Notes: generated by a model not told the origin, from the sequence alone. Positions 16,029 to 27,689 are shown, numbered from the stretch's first letter. The stretch is 64,000 nt of DNA from an uncultured Clostridia bacterium (GCA_944338165.1 CALVLN010000001.1:186001-250000); one strand, 5' to 3'. Made by a program: numbers and translations.

Positions 16029-16873
16029 ATGCATTGGATGTCTCGCAACTGAAAAAAACATACAAGGATTTTACCTTCGGCGAAGTCACCTTTTCCCTGC
16101 CGCAGGGGTGTATCCTGGGGCTGCTCGGCGAAAACGGAGCGGGCAAAAGCACGCTCATCAAGCTGCTGCTAGGGCTCATCCGTCCGGAAAGCGGCTGCGT
16201 TTCGTTCTATGGAAAAGCCCTCTCGCCGAATGACGCCGCCTGGCGGGAAGACGTAGGCGTTGTGCTCGACGAAGTGGGCATGCCCGGCTGCCTGACCGCA
16301 AAGGAGATCGGGCGGGTGCTCGCGCCGATGTATCGGAATTGGGATGCGGCAACCTATTCTGCCCTGCTTTCCCGCCTCTCCGTGCCGGCAGACCGGCCGT
16401 TTGAGGCGCTCTCTCGCGGGATGAAGATGAAGCTCGGCATCGCCGCCGCCCTGGCACACAGCCCGAAGCTGCTCCTCCTCGACGAAGCGACGAACGGGAT
16501 CGACCCCGTCTCGCGGGATGACGTAAACGACCTGCTTTCCGAATTTACGCGGGACGAGACGCACGCGGTGCTCATCTCCTCGCACATCGTCAGCGACCTG
16601 GAGAAGATCTGCGATTACGTCGCCTTTCTGCACAACGGCAAGCTCGTCCTGTGGGAAGAAAAGGACCGCCTGCAGGAAGAATACGCCCTTCTGCACTGCC
16701 CGAGGGAAGCGCTTTCGGACTACGACCGCGTCGCGATCGTAGCCGAAACGCATACGCCGTACGGGGCAAAAGCGCTTGTCAGGCGTGACATGGTCCCTTC
16801 GGACGCGCCCCTCTCGCCCGTATCGCTGGAAGAACTTTTTGTCCTGCTCGTCAAAGGAGGTACACGCGCATGA
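16025..16873 (+). CDS. ABC transporter ATP-binding protein
   Basis: 282 residues. Walker A GENGAGKST (about 38-46), signature LSRGMKMKL (about 134-142), Walker B LLLLDEATNGID (about 155-166) and the switch His in ISSHIVSD. It is of the YtrB/CcmA-like group that serves drug or peptide exporters. It is translationally coupled to both neighbours by four-base overlaps. The substrate is unknown; YtrA-type systems often answer cell-envelope antibiotics. Confidence 0.9.
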   Translation: MNALDVSQLKKTYKDFTFGEVTFSLPQGCILGLLGENGAGKSTLIKLLLGLIRPESGCVSFYGKALSPNDAAWREDVGVVLDEVGMPGCLTAKEIGRVLAPMYRNWDAATYSALLSRLSVPADRPFEALSRGMKMKLGIAAALAHSPKLLLLDEATNGIDPVSRDDVNDLLSEFTRDETHAVLISSHIVSDLEKICDYVAFLHNGKLVLWEEKDRLQEEYALLHCPREALSDYDRVAIVAETHTPYGAKALVRRDMVPSDAPLSPVSLEELFVLLVKGGTRA

Positions 16874-17502
16874 AAGGACTGCTCAGAAAAGACCTGTACA
16901 TGGCATGGAGGTACTGCCGCTCCTATCTGCTCATCCTCCTCGTATTTTCCGTGCTCTCCATTTGGGGAGAAAGTTCGTTTCTGCTCAGCTACCCCATGTT
17001 TTTTGCGGGGATCATCCCCGTTACGCTCATCTCTTACGATGAAAAGAGCAGATGGAACGCGTACGCGGCGACGCTCCCCTGCTCGCGCGCGCAATGCGTT
17101 TCCGTCAAATACCTCGTCACCCTGCTCTGCATCTTGGGCACGACGCTCGTGCTTCTGCTTTTCCAGACGATCGGCATGGCCGTACGCGACGGTTTTTCCG
17201 CCGATCGGTACATGCTGACGGGATGCTTGATCCCCGCGGCGGGCATCCTCGTCCCCGCGCTGCTTCTCCCCGCCGTGTTCCGCTTCGGCGCGGAAAAAGG
17301 CAGGATCGCATACTTTGCCGTCGTCATCGCCTTCTTTGTGCTGCTTGCCCTGCTCGATCTGTTTCTGCATCCCGAGGACGCGGCGGCACCTGCGGGCTTT
17401 CTCCCGACATGGGTATGCCTGACGGCGCTTGCCTGTGCGGCGCTCCTGTTTGCCGCCTCCTGGATGCTTTCCGTCCTGCTCTACAAAAAACGCGATCTCT
17501 GA
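16870..17502 (+). CDS. ABC-2 type permease
   Basis: 210 residues, six hydrophobic segments; starts MKGLLRKDLYMAWR, typical of ABC-2 (ABC2_membrane_2-like) permeases paired with YtrA regulators. The YDEKSRWNAYAATLPCSR segment after the second helix is the family hallmark. It is last in the three-gene operon and is followed by a strong shared terminator. Confidence 0.87.
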   Translation: MKGLLRKDLYMAWRYCRSYLLILLVFSVLSIWGESSFLLSYPMFFAGIIPVTLISYDEKSRWNAYAATLPCSRAQCVSVKYLVTLLCILGTTLVLLLFQTIGMAVRDGFSADRYMLTGCLIPAAGILVPALLLPAVFRFGAEKGRIAYFAVVIAFFVLLALLDLFLHPEDAAAPAGFLPTWVCLTALACAALLFAASWMLSVLLYKKRDL

Positions 17503-17526
17503 TCGCAGAGGCGCTGCCGCATACAC

Positions 17527-17562
17527 AAAAACCCGCCTTGCATTTTGCAAGGCGGGTTTTTT
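17527..17562. terminator. Bidirectional terminator between the ABC and gua operons
   Basis: A 13-bp stem with T-runs on both sides; it serves the ABC operon (plus) and the gua operon (minus). Confidence 0.88.
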
Positions 17563-17626
17563 ACCGATCTCAATTGCGCACGTTTTTACTTCTTGCTCAC
17601 GAAGCCGGCAAAACAATTTTGTGAAC

Positions 17627-18604
17627 TCACTCCCACTCAATGGTGCCCGTGGGCTTGGGCGTCAGATCGAAGCAGACGCGGTTGACGCCCTTCACCTCGC
17701 GGGTGATGCGCTCCGTGATATGCTGCAAAAGGGCAAAGGGAACGTCCTCTACCGTGGCGGTCATGGCGTCGCGCGTGTTGACGGCACGGATGATCACGGG
17801 CCACTCAAAGGAACGCTTGCCTTCCTTAACGCCGACGGATTTAAAGTCGGGAACGATGGTAAAGTACTGCCACACCTTGCCTTCGAGCCCGTTTTTGGCA
17901 AATTCTTCGCGCAGAATGGCGTCGCTCTCGCGCACGGCCTCCAAACGGTCGCGCGTGATGGCGCCCAGGCAGCGCACGCCCAGCCCGGGGCCGGGGAACG
18001 GCTGACGGAAAACCATGCCGTCGGGGAGCCCGAGCGCTTTCCCGACGACGCGGACCTCGTCCTTATAGAGGAATTTCAGCGGTTCGACGAGCTCGAATTG
18101 CAGATCGTCGGGAAGTCCCCCCACGTTGTGATGCGCCTTGACGGGGCCGCTTTCCAGAATATCGGGATAGATGGTCCCCTGCGCGAGAAACTCGATGCCC
18201 TCCTGTTTTCTCGCCTCTTCCTCAAATACGCGGATGAATTCGGCGCCGATGATCTTGCGCTTCTTTTCCGGCTCGGCGACGCCCGCAAGCTTATCGAGGA
18301 AACGGTCGACGGCGTCCACATAGACGAGATTGGCGTTCATTTCATGGCGGAATACCTTGACGACCTGTTCGGGTTCCCCTTTCCTGAGAAGCCCGTGGTT
18401 GACGTGCACGCAGACGAGCTGCTTGCCGACCGCCTTGATGAGAAGCGCGGCGACGACGGAAGAATCCACGCCGCCCGAAAGGGCAAGCAGGACTTTTTTG
18501 TTCCCGATCTGCGCGCGGAGCGCTTCTACCTGCTCCGCGATAAACGCCTGTGCGAGCGCTTCCGTCGTGATGCGCTCCATGCTTTCCGGTCTTACATTGC
18601 TCAT
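17627..18604 (-). CDS. GMP synthase-like protein lacking the glutaminase domain
   Basis: 325 residues. The ATP-pyrophosphatase PP-loop LSGGVDSS (about 43-50), [28 protein letters not shown] and the GMP-synthase dimerisation domain ending in TGTIEWE are all present, but there is no glutamine amidotransferase domain; the protein begins about 40 residues before the PP-loop. It resembles the synthetase half of the complete GuaA encoded next to it but is clearly diverged. It may aminate XMP with free ammonia, use a separate glutaminase as archaeal GuaAa/GuaAb do, or act on another nucleotide. AAGGAG precedes the ATG at 18604. Confidence 0.88.
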   Translation of the reverse strand: MSNVRPESMERITTEALAQAFIAEQVEALRAQIGNKKVLLALSGGVDSSVVAALLIKAVGKQLVCVHVNHGLLRKGEPEQVVKVFRHEMNANLVYVDAVDRFLDKLAGVAEPEKKRKIIGAEFIRVFEEEARKQEGIEFLAQGTIYPDILESGPVKAHHNVGGLPDDLQFELVEPLKFLYKDEVRVVGKALGLPDGMVFRQPFPGPGLGVRCLGAITRDRLEAVRESDAILREEFAKNGLEGKVWQYFTIVPDFKSVGVKEGKRSFEWPVIIRAVNTRDAMTATVEDVPFALLQHITERITREVKGVNRVCFDLTPKPTGTIEWE

Positions 18605-18655
18605 ATCGTTCTCCTTTGATGTTTTTTATCCTTGATAAAATATGATTTACCCTTT

Positions 18656-18840
18656 CCCCTCACGGAATTTGTTTTGCGTAAGCAAAAGAAATTCGCATTC
18701 CGTCTGCGCCGCGGCACCCGATTTGCGCATGCCTGCGCTTCTCGTTTGCAAAGACGACTTTGCCGGCGGCCGAACGGCACATGGATCCGAGCAGGCTCGT
18801 CCCCTCACGGAATTTGTTTTGCGTAAGCAAAAGAAATTCG
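18656..18840. repeat. Pair of identical 40-bp repeats between the two GMP synthase genes
   Basis: The identical 40-mers are at 18656-18695 and 18801-18840, separated by 105 bp of unrelated sequence. Each contains an imperfect hairpin (GAATTT...TTTTGC, GTAA loop, GCAAAA...AAATTC). The right copy extends the stem by CAC/GTG up to the guaA stop; the left copy does not. A looser version of the same hairpin follows the second GMP synthase at about 17590-17626. No open reading frame is present. Confidence 0.9.
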
Positions 18841-18845
18841 TGAAT

Positions 18846-20381
18846 TTACTCCCACTCGATCGTTGCGGGCGGTTTTCCCGTGATATCGTAAACGATGCGA
18901 TTGGCGTGCGGCACCTCGTTGGCGATGCGGTTGGAGACGCGTTCCAGCACCTCATACGGGATGCGCGCCCAATCTGCCGTCATGGCATCCACGCTGGTGA
19001 CGGCGCGCAGGGCGATGACGTTCTCATACGTGCGGAAATCCCCCATCACGCCCACCGTCTTACAGCTGGTGAGTACGGCAAAATACTGCCAGATCTGCCC
19101 GTCCAGCCCCGCCTTGGCGACCTCGTCGCGGAAAATAAAGTCCGCGTCGCGCAGCGTTTCCAGCTTTTCGCGCGTGATCTCGCCCATGATGCGCACGGCA
19201 AGTCCGGGGCCCGGGAACGGCTGGCGGCGGACGACGCTGTCGGGAAGCCCGAGTTCCGTCCCCACGCGCCGCACTTCGTCCTTAAACAGATCGCGCAGCG
19301 GCTCGATGATCTCCTGAAAATCGACGACGGAAGGGAGCCCGCCCACGTTGTGATGCGATTTGATGACGGCGCTCTTTCCCTTGCCGCTCTCGATGACGTC
19401 GGGATAAATGGTACCCTGTACGAGGAAGTCGACGGCGCCGATCTGTTTGGCCTCCGCCTCGAACACTTTGATGAATTCCGCGCCGATGATCTTGCGCTTC
19501 GTTTCGGGGTCGGAAACGCCGGCAAGTTTTTCGAGGAAGCGTTCGCCGGCATCCGCCTTGACGAGATTCATGCCCAGCCCGTCGCGGAAGACCTGCATGA
19601 CCTCCTCCGCCTCGTACTTGCGCAGAAGCCCGTGATCGACGAACACGCAGGTGAGCTGACTGCCCACGGCGCGATGGATCAGCGTCGCCGCGACGGCGGA
19701 ATCCACCCCGCCCGACATGGCGCACAGCACCTTTTTATCCCCGATCTTTTCGCGGAGCCTGCCGATCTGCTCGGCGACGAAATTCTTCATCGTCCAGTCC
19801 CCTTTCGCCTTGCAGACGGAAAAGAGGAAATTTTTGAGCAGCAGGTTGCCGTACTCGGAATGCACGACCTCGGGGTGGAACTGGATGCCGTAAATATTCT
19901 TTTCCGCACAGCCGAACACCGCCGCGGGGCAGCTTTCCGTCGTAGCCAGAACCTCAAACCCCGCCGGAACTTCCGTGACGCGGTCGGTATGGCTCATCCA
20001 GCAGATGCTGCGTTCGGGCACGCCCACGGAAAGCGGAGACGCCTTGCCGAAGCGCACTTCACGCTTGCCGTATTCGCTCGTCGGAGCGTGCTCCACCTTT
20101 CCGCCCAGCGTATAGGCGATGAGCTGGCAGCCGTAACAGATGCCGAGCACGGGGATCCCGAGGGAAAAGATCGCCTCCGGCACGTGCGGAGACGCCGGAT
20201 CGTAGACGCTGTTCGGCCCGCCCGTAAAGATGATGCCGATGGGATCGTATGATCTGATCTCCTCCACGGTCATATCGCAGGGCTTTAAATCGCAGTAGAC
20301 GTTGAGGTCGCGCACGCGGCGGGCGATGAGCTGATTGTACTGCCCGCCGAAATCGAGCACGAGGACTCTTTCGTGTTGCAT
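18846..20381 (-). CDS. guaA: GMP synthase (glutamine-hydrolysing)
   Basis: 511 residues, normal length. The glutaminase domain (about 1-190) has the nucleophile in GICYGCQ and the His/Glu pair in FHPEV; the PP-loop MSGGVDSA and the dimerisation domain to TIEWE follow. It converts XMP to GMP with glutamine and ATP. The start at 20381 was chosen for AAGGAG upstream; a longer reading frame would begin 13 codons earlier without a ribosome site. It lies 60 bases after guaB in the same operon. Confidence 0.95.
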   Translation of the reverse strand: MQHERVLVLDFGGQYNQLIARRVRDLNVYCDLKPCDMTVEEIRSYDPIGIIFTGGPNSVYDPASPHVPEAIFSLGIPVLGICYGCQLIAYTLGGKVEHAPTSEYGKREVRFGKASPLSVGVPERSICWMSHTDRVTEVPAGFEVLATTESCPAAVFGCAEKNIYGIQFHPEVVHSEYGNLLLKNFLFSVCKAKGDWTMKNFVAEQIGRLREKIGDKKVLCAMSGGVDSAVAATLIHRAVGSQLTCVFVDHGLLRKYEAEEVMQVFRDGLGMNLVKADAGERFLEKLAGVSDPETKRKIIGAEFIKVFEAEAKQIGAVDFLVQGTIYPDVIESGKGKSAVIKSHHNVGGLPSVVDFQEIIEPLRDLFKDEVRRVGTELGLPDSVVRRQPFPGPGLAVRIMGEITREKLETLRDADFIFRDEVAKAGLDGQIWQYFAVLTSCKTVGVMGDFRTYENVIALRAVTSVDAMTADWARIPYEVLERVSNRIANEVPHANRIVYDITGKPPATIEWE

Positions 20382-20441
20382 ATGCACTCCTTTTCTTCTT
20401 CCACCGAAAAACGCCCGCACGGGGCGTTCTTCGTTCTTCTG

Positions 20442-22509
<2,068 letters not shown>

Positions 22510-22540
22510 TCTCTTGTTTCCATGGATATTAGTTCCCTAT

Positions 22541-22569
22541 ATTTTACCATACCGCAAAAAAAAATGCAA
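22541..22569 (-). promoter_or_regulatory. Sigma-A promoter of the gua operon
   Basis: TTGCAT (22564-22569), 17-bp spacer with a T-tract, TAAAAT (22541-22546); leader of about 25 bases. Confidence 0.72.
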
Positions 22570-22696
22570 GGAAATCAAGGGAAAAAGCCCGCCTCCGCGC
22601 GCGGAAAGTATGCGTTTTTCCGTATATTTGCGGCAAGTCGCCGCCATGCGGCGCAAAGGCGGCATGTTTGGCTGCGCTGCCGCATATGGTAATAGC

Positions 22697-23350
22697 ATGA
22701 AAAAGTCATTTCTCTCCCTGATCTTACTGTGCGGACTCATGCCCGTGCTGAGCGCCTGCGGCGGCGGTGACGACACCGCATATCTTTCGGAAGCGCGCAG
22801 CGACCTGTTCTGCGCCGAGACGGAGGCGTTCTCCCTCGCCCTCGCCTGCGTCTCCCGCGAATATCCCTACATCGCCGACGGCATCCCCTGCGAGATGAGC
22901 GACCTCGTGGAGATCACGCTGGAAGACAGGCAGGACGCCGAGGACTACCGCGTGTTCGTGCTCGGGGAGCGCGAATACGGCGGGGAAATGTCCTACCGCA
23001 GCATCCGCGACGACTACTTCTATTCCCAGGGCGTGGACGTCTTCCCCCAAGGGAGCGTTTCCCTGCGCGTGGAATGGGAGGGCGGAAGCTGCGAAGTGGC
23101 GGCGACCTCGGTAAAGACGGCGGATACCCTCTCCGTAAAGGATGCCCTGAAAAAAGCGGAGGAGGCCGTTCCCGAACAGATGAAAGCGCTGCGGCAGGAC
23201 GGGCGGCTGAACGCCGAATTTTACGTGCGGCTTTTAAAACGGGATAAACCCTATTATTACGTGGGCATCACCGACCGCGACGGCAACACCCTCTCTCTCC
23301 TGTTGGACGGCGCGACGGGCGAAGTGCTTGCGCGGCGGGATCCCAAATAA
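22697..23350 (+). CDS. Lipoprotein of unknown function
   Basis: 217 residues. Signal peptide MKKSFLSLILLCGLMPVLSAC with lipobox LSAC at residue 21, then GGG. The mature part has alternating acidic and aromatic segments; the end, YYYVGITDRDGNTLSLLLD followed by GATGEVLARRD, resembles a PepSY-type repeat. The start at 22697 is set by the signal peptide; no Shine-Dalgarno sequence or convincing promoter is visible just upstream. A good terminator follows. Confidence 0.78.
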   Translation: MKKSFLSLILLCGLMPVLSACGGGDDTAYLSEARSDLFCAETEAFSLALACVSREYPYIADGIPCEMSDLVEITLEDRQDAEDYRVFVLGEREYGGEMSYRSIRDDYFYSQGVDVFPQGSVSLRVEWEGGSCEVAATSVKTADTLSVKDALKKAEEAVPEQMKALRQDGRLNAEFYVRLLKRDKPYYYVGITDRDGNTLSLLLDGATGEVLARRDPK

Positions 23351-23355
23351 AATTT

Positions 23356-23386
23356 ACGCGGAGAAATTTTCTCCGCGGATTTTTTT
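23356..23386 (+). terminator. Terminator after the lipoprotein gene
   Basis: A 7-bp GC stem CGCGGAG/CTCCGCG extended by A-T pairs, then a T-run to 23386. The T-run overlaps the next gene's -35 box. Confidence 0.8.
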
Positions 23387-23412
23387 GCTTTTTTGTGAAA
23401 ATGTGGTATACT
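23385..23412 (+). promoter_or_regulatory. Promoter for the papain-like hydrolase
   Basis: TTGCTT (23385-23390), 16-bp spacer, TATACT (23407-23412); leader about 40 bases. Confidence 0.6.
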
Positions 23413-23457
23413 TACTGTATCCGGCAAAACGCACTCTGCCGGAAAACGGGAATCACG

Positions 23458-24333
23458 ATGAAACATACGCAAGTAAAAAAAGGGTTCTTCCCCGCGCTGC
23501 GGCGCATCCTCTTCCGCGTCCTCTGCGTCGTCTGCGCCCTTACGGTTACGCTCGCCTTTGCGGCGTTTTTCTGCCTCATCAGCGACGAGGTATGCGCAAA
23601 CAACGCGCGCACGCTGCCGCCTTACGCGCGGGAAAACATATTGCCCGTACTCGAAAAACAGACGTGGACGGAGGAAGATTACGACTTTCTGTACCGCCAG
23701 ACGGGGCTTGGGAGGGCGCCGCTCGACGCGCTCAAGGGGCAGACCCAGCGCATCCTCGCCTTTCAGGACGCCCTGTTTTACGACGCGGAGCTCGCCTGCT
23801 CGTGGACGACGCCCACCACCCCGCACGAATACACGGTGAATTACATCGCGCCGCTCGCGCCCATTGAGGACGGCGATATCTTCATCACGTCCTCCTGCCA
23901 TACCTACGGCTGGCAGCACGGGCACGCCGCCATCGTCACCGACGCCGAACACGGACGGCTGCTGCAATCGCTCGCTTTGGGGCTGCTCTCCGCCGAACAA
24001 AGCCCCGATTGGTTCCGCCAGTCGGCAAACTTCCTCGTCCTGCGCCTCAAAGGCGTTTCCGCCGAGGAACGCGCCGCCATCGCGCAGCACGCGCAAGAAC
24101 ATTACGTCGGCGTCCCCTACGACGTCTTCACGGGGATCTTTTCGCCGAGGGATCAGGGGGACGATCTCGTTTCCACCAACTGCTGCCATCTCGTCTGGCA
24201 GGCATTTTACGCCTTCGGATACGACCTGGACACGGACGGCGGGCTCATCTGTTCCTGCCGCGACATCGCAGCCTCGCCGCTGCTGGAAGTCGTGCAGGTA
24301 TACGGCTTCGATCCCCTCACCCTCTGGAATTGA
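23458..24333 (+). CDS. YiiX/YebB-like (NlpC/P60 superfamily) cysteine hydrolase
   Basis: 291 residues. An N-terminal membrane anchor (about 17-43) follows a basic start (MKHTQVKKGFF). Catalytic-type motifs are HGHAAIVTD (His, about residue 157) and STNCCHLVWQAF (Cys, about 240), with DIFITSS before the His: the circularly permuted papain-like (YiiX, C92) order of His before Cys. These proteins cleave amide or acyl bonds in envelope peptides or lipids; the substrate is not known here. The start is the first ATG after the promoter; the ribosome site (GGGA) is weak. Confidence 0.75.
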   Translation: MKHTQVKKGFFPALRRILFRVLCVVCALTVTLAFAAFFCLISDEVCANNARTLPPYARENILPVLEKQTWTEEDYDFLYRQTGLGRAPLDALKGQTQRILAFQDALFYDAELACSWTTPTTPHEYTVNYIAPLAPIEDGDIFITSSCHTYGWQHGHAAIVTDAEHGRLLQSLALGLLSAEQSPDWFRQSANFLVLRLKGVSAEERAAIAQHAQEHYVGVPYDVFTGIFSPRDQGDDLVSTNCCHLVWQAFYAFGYDLDTDGGLICSCRDIAASPLLEVVQVYGFDPLTLWN

Positions 24334-24344
24334 CGGCCATACGC

Positions 24345-24378
24345 AAAAGGCACGGCGATCGCCGTGCCTTTTTTTTTG
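24345..24378. terminator. Terminator between the hydrolase gene and hemW
   Basis: An 11-bp stem AAGGCACGGCG/CGCCGTGCCTT and ten T to 24378; the A-run on the left is shorter, so it is stronger on the plus strand. Confidence 0.85.
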
Positions 24379-24389
24379 CTGCCGCAGCC

Positions 24390-25502
24390 TCAATCTACCA
24401 TGTACTCGGTGAGGATCTGATTCTGCACGTAAAGATATTCCCCTTTGATGCGCGTGACGTCCCCTGCCTCTTCGAGGTACGCCTTCGTCTTTTCATAGGC
24501 TTCCTTGAAATCCTGCTTCCAGTCGCTGCCGAACTGCGCGCGGTATTCCGCCGAAGAAATGCCGTATGCCGTGCGCATGCCGAGCATGATAAACTCAAAT
24601 TTGGCGTCCTGCTCGGCGACGTCTTCGCTTTCGATGACGGGCAGAAACCCCGAGAGGATGCACTTCATGTACTCGTCCAGATCGAACGTATTGGTGAAGC
24701 GCTTGCCGCACGAAAAGGAGCTTGCCGAAACGCCGAGGCCGATGTACTCGCCCCGCCGCCAATAGTTGAGGTTATGGCGGCTCTCATATCCTTCCCTGCA
24801 GAAGTTGGACACCTCGTAGCGGTAAAATCCCAGCTCTTTCAGTTTGGCGTATCCCGCATCGTAAAGTGCCGCGACTTCGTCGGCGTCGGGCAGCTCCCCG
24901 TTAAGGTAATCCGTATAGACGGGCGTGCCGTCCTCGGGCGTGAGCGCATACATGGAGATGTGTTTTGCCCCGCTCCCCGCCGCCAGGGCGATGGTCTTTT
25001 GCACCTCGTCCGCCGTCTGGCCTTTCAGGCCGATCATGACGTCGGCGGAAAAATTCTCCCCCTTCAGGAGGGAGGTACAATACAGATAATCGCGCACGGT
25101 ATGGACTCTCCCCAATTCGCGCAGCTGCTCGTCGTACGCGGTCTGCAGCCCGACGGAAAAGCGGTTGATGCCCGCGCGTTTGTACGTCGCGATCTTCTGT
25201 TCGCTGACCGTGCCGGGATTCATCTCGATGGTGACCTCGGGACGCTTGCCGAGCGAAAAACACCTGACGATCTGTTTCATCGCCCCGTAAATGTATTCGG
25301 GCGGGATGAGCGAAGGCGTGCCGCCGCCGAAATATACGGTATCGAAGGTCATGCCCTCGAGCTGTTTCCCGCGCATCTCGATCTCCTTATACAGACACGC
25401 CATATAGGCCTCGGCAAAAGAAAGACGGTTGGGGAAAGAAGTAAAATCGCAATACCGGCACTTCTGCTTGCAGAAGGGAATATGAAGATAGATCCCTGCC
25501 AT
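24390..25502 (-). CDS. hemW: HemW-like radical SAM protein
   Basis: 370 residues. The radical SAM motif CKQKCRYC is at 11-18, followed by YFGGGTPS, EMNPGT and RFSVGLQ, and the HemW C-terminal domain (RHNLNYWRRGEYIGLGVSA). HemW proteins are heme chaperones or insertases related to HemN; they lack coproporphyrinogen oxidase activity. The extra Cys of true HemN (CxxxCxxCxC) is absent (CDF instead), supporting HemW. The start overlaps the previous stop by one base (TGATG). The lepA-hemW neighbourhood is classical in Bacillota. Confidence 0.9.
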   Translation of the reverse strand: MAGIYLHIPFCKQKCRYCDFTSFPNRLSFAEAYMACLYKEIEMRGKQLEGMTFDTVYFGGGTPSLIPPEYIYGAMKQIVRCFSLGKRPEVTIEMNPGTVSEQKIATYKRAGINRFSVGLQTAYDEQLRELGRVHTVRDYLYCTSLLKGENFSADVMIGLKGQTADEVQKTIALAAGSGAKHISMYALTPEDGTPVYTDYLNGELPDADEVAALYDAGYAKLKELGFYRYEVSNFCREGYESRHNLNYWRRGEYIGLGVSASSFSCGKRFTNTFDLDEYMKCILSGFLPVIESEDVAEQDAKFEFIMLGMRTAYGISSAEYRAQFGSDWKQDFKEAYEKTKAYLEEAGDVTRIKGEYLYVQNQILTEYMVD

Positions 25503-25807
25503 CAGTTCTCCCTCCAGAGATAGCGCGAAAGATCGACGGCGCCCTCCCGCACCTCGACGCCCTCCGCGCGGAGCAGATCCGCCTGCACGTTTTTGCCGCC
25601 GAAGGCGAACGCGGCGGCGAGCCTGCCCGCACGGTTGACCACGCGGTGGCAGGGAATCTCGCCCGGGCGGGGATTGCGGTGCAGCGCCGTCCCCACCGCG
25701 CGCGCCGCGCGCGGCATGCCTGCCCCCGCCGCCACCTGACCGTACGTCGCCACCTTCCCCGCAGGGATGCGGCAGACGTACGCATACACTCGTTCGGAAA
25801 AATTCAT
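25502..25807 (-). CDS. Minimal MGMT-family DNA alkyltransferase
   Basis: 101 residues: only the DNA-binding, active-site domain of O6-alkylguanine-DNA alkyltransferase. IPAGKVATYGQVA (helix-turn-helix), RAVGTALHRNP and the active site IPCHRVV are all present, so the acceptor Cys of PCHRV is kept; in alkyltransferase-like proteins it is replaced (PWHRV). The N-terminal domain of full-length Ogt is missing. It sits inside the lepA-hemW unit, four bases after lepA and coupled to hemW. It could be a true suicidal repair protein. Confidence 0.87.
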   Translation of the reverse strand: MNFSERVYAYVCRIPAGKVATYGQVAAGAGMPRAARAVGTALHRNPRPGEIPCHRVVNRAGRLAAAFAFGGKNVQADLLRAEGVEVREGAVDLSRYLWREN

Positions 25808-25811
25808 CTCC

Positions 25812-27620
25812 TCAGTCCTTGTTCGTCTTTAAGATCTCCATGAACACCTCGCTCGGCACCTCCACGGAGCCGACCTGGCGCATGCGTTTTTTGCCTTCCT
25901 TCTGCTTTTCCAAAAGCTTTTTCTTGCGCGTGATGTCGCCGCCGTAACATTTGGCGAGCACGTCCTTGCGCACCGCCTTGACCGTCTCGCGCGCGATGAT
26001 CTTTCCGCCGACCGCCGCCTGGATGGGGATCTCGAACAGCTGCCGCGGGATGGCCTTTTTCAGATTCTCCGCAAGCGTCCTGCCCCGCTGATACGCCCTG
26101 TCCTCGTGCACGATGGTGGAAAGCGCGTCGCACACCTCCCCGTTGAGGAGAATGTCGAGCTTGACAAGCTTGCTGCGTTCGTACCCCGCGATCTCATAGT
26201 CAAAGCTCGCATAGCCCTTGGTGCGCGATTTGAGCTCGTCGAAGAAATCGTAAACGATCTCGTTGAGGGGCAGGCGGTATTCCAGGCGGACGCGGTGCGC
26301 ATCCAGATAGGTCATATCCTTGAATACGCCGCGCTTGTCCCGGCAGAGATCCATGATGGGCCCCACGTAGTCGGGCGGGGAATAGATCTCCGCCTTGACG
26401 ATGGGCTCCTCCATATATTCGATCTCAGACACGGGCGGCAGATGCGAAGGGTTGTCCACGGCAAATTCCGAACCGTCCGTCTTGTGCACGTGATAGCTGA
26501 CGGAAGGCGCCGTGGTGATGATGTCAAGGTTGAATTCCCGCTCGATGCGCTCCTGAATGATCTCCATATGCAGAAGACCCAGAAACCCGCAGCGGAACCC
26601 GAACCCGAGCGCGACCGAGTTGTCCGGCTCAAAGACGAGCGACGCGTCGTTGAGCTGAAGCTTCATGATGGCGTCCTTGAGGTCGCCGAACTTGCTGCCG
26701 TCGAGCGGATAGATGCCGCAGAAGACGACGGGCTGGACCTTTTTATAGCCGGGAAGCGGCTCCGGGGCAGGCATGTCCGCGTTGGTGACGGTATCCCCCA
26801 CCGCGACGTCCTGAATGGACTTGATGGAGGCGGCGATGTAGCCCACCTCGCCCGCGGCGAGCACTTCCTTGGGCTGAAGATGCGGGGCGAACGCCCCGAC
26901 TTCCACCACTTCGTAGGTTTTTTCGGAGAGGAAGGTACGGATCCGATCGCCCGCCCTTACGCTGCCGTCCTTGATGCGGACGAAGAGGATGACGCCCTTG
27001 TAATTATCGTAATAACTGTCAAAGATGAGCGCGCGCAGCGGCGCTTCCGTATCCCCTTTGGGAGGCGGGATGAGTTTTACCACCGCCTCCAGGATATCCT
27101 TGATGTTCGTACCTTCCTTGGCGGAAACGCAGGGGCATCCCGCCGTATCCAGGCCGATAACGTCCTCGATCTCCTTCTTCGTCTCTTCCACCTGCGCGGA
27201 GGCGAGGTCGATCTTGTTGATGACGGGCACGATCTCCAGGTCGTTGTCGAGCGCGAGGTAGACGTTGGCAAGCGTCTGCGCCTCGATGCCCTGCGTGGCG
27301 TCCACCACGAGGAGCGCTCCCTCGCATGCAGCGAGCGAGCGGCTGACCTCATAGGTAAAGTCGACGTGCCCGGGCGTATCGATGAGATTGAATTCGTATT
27401 CGTTGCCGTCGTCCGCCGTATAATACATGCGGACGGGCGTAAGTTTGATGGTGATGCCCCGCTCCCGCTCGATATCCATGCTGTCGAGAAGCTGCTCTTC
27501 CATATCCCGCTTGCTCACCTGCCCCGTGAGCTCCATGATGCGGTCGGCGATGGTGCTCTTGCCGTGGTCGATATGGGCGATGATGCAGAAATTGCGTAAA
27601 TATTTGTTCGGCGCTGCCAT
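25812..27620 (-). CDS. lepA: Elongation factor 4 (LepA)
   Basis: 602 residues, normal length. GTPase motifs [17 protein letters not shown] and NKIDL; EF-G-like domains follow; the C-terminal LepA-specific domain ends with the basic [22 protein letters not shown] typical of the family. It back-translocates or remodels stalled ribosomes. The start at 27620 has GGAGGACGCT upstream. It is the first gene of lepA-MGMT-hemW. Confidence 0.96.
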   Translation of the reverse strand: MAAPNKYLRNFCIIAHIDHGKSTIADRIMELTGQVSKRDMEEQLLDSMDIERERGITIKLTPVRMYYTADDGNEYEFNLIDTPGHVDFTYEVSRSLAACEGALLVVDATQGIEAQTLANVYLALDNDLEIVPVINKIDLASAQVEETKKEIEDVIGLDTAGCPCVSAKEGTNIKDILEAVVKLIPPPKGDTEAPLRALIFDSYYDNYKGVILFVRIKDGSVRAGDRIRTFLSEKTYEVVEVGAFAPHLQPKEVLAAGEVGYIAASIKSIQDVAVGDTVTNADMPAPEPLPGYKKVQPVVFCGIYPLDGSKFGDLKDAIMKLQLNDASLVFEPDNSVALGFGFRCGFLGLLHMEIIQERIEREFNLDIITTAPSVSYHVHKTDGSEFAVDNPSHLPPVSEIEYMEEPIVKAEIYSPPDYVGPIMDLCRDKRGVFKDMTYLDAHRVRLEYRLPLNEIVYDFFDELKSRTKGYASFDYEIAGYERSKLVKLDILLNGEVCDALSTIVHEDRAYQRGRTLAENLKKAIPRQLFEIPIQAAVGGKIIARETVKAVRKDVLAKCYGGDITRKKKLLEKQKEGKKRMRQVGSVEVPSEVFMEILKTNKD

Positions 27621-27660
27621 AGCGTCCTCCTGCGGACAATCCCGCCTCCGTAATGCCTTT

Positions 27661-27689
27661 ATTATACATTTTTTTGCGGCGTTTGGCAA
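27661..27689 (-). promoter_or_regulatory. Sigma-A promoter of lepA
   Basis: TTGCCA (27684-27689), 17-bp spacer, TATAAT (27661-27666), minus strand. Confidence 0.8.

Noticed and set aside
18605-18845. Insertion sequence or CRISPR-like unit in the gap between the two GMP synthase genes
   Set aside because: Only two repeats, no transposase frame and no terminal target duplication; kept as a short repeat pair instead.
22510-22570. Purine riboswitch ahead of the gua operon
   Set aside because: The leader is about 25 bases long, and the paired stems and conserved core of the riboswitch are absent.
22662-22700. Possible fourth leaderless gene: TATGGT six bases before the lipoprotein ATG at 22697
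   Set aside because: The -10 is weak and nothing like a -35 box lies 16-18 bases upstream, so the case is not comparable with 3761, 33821 and 38090.
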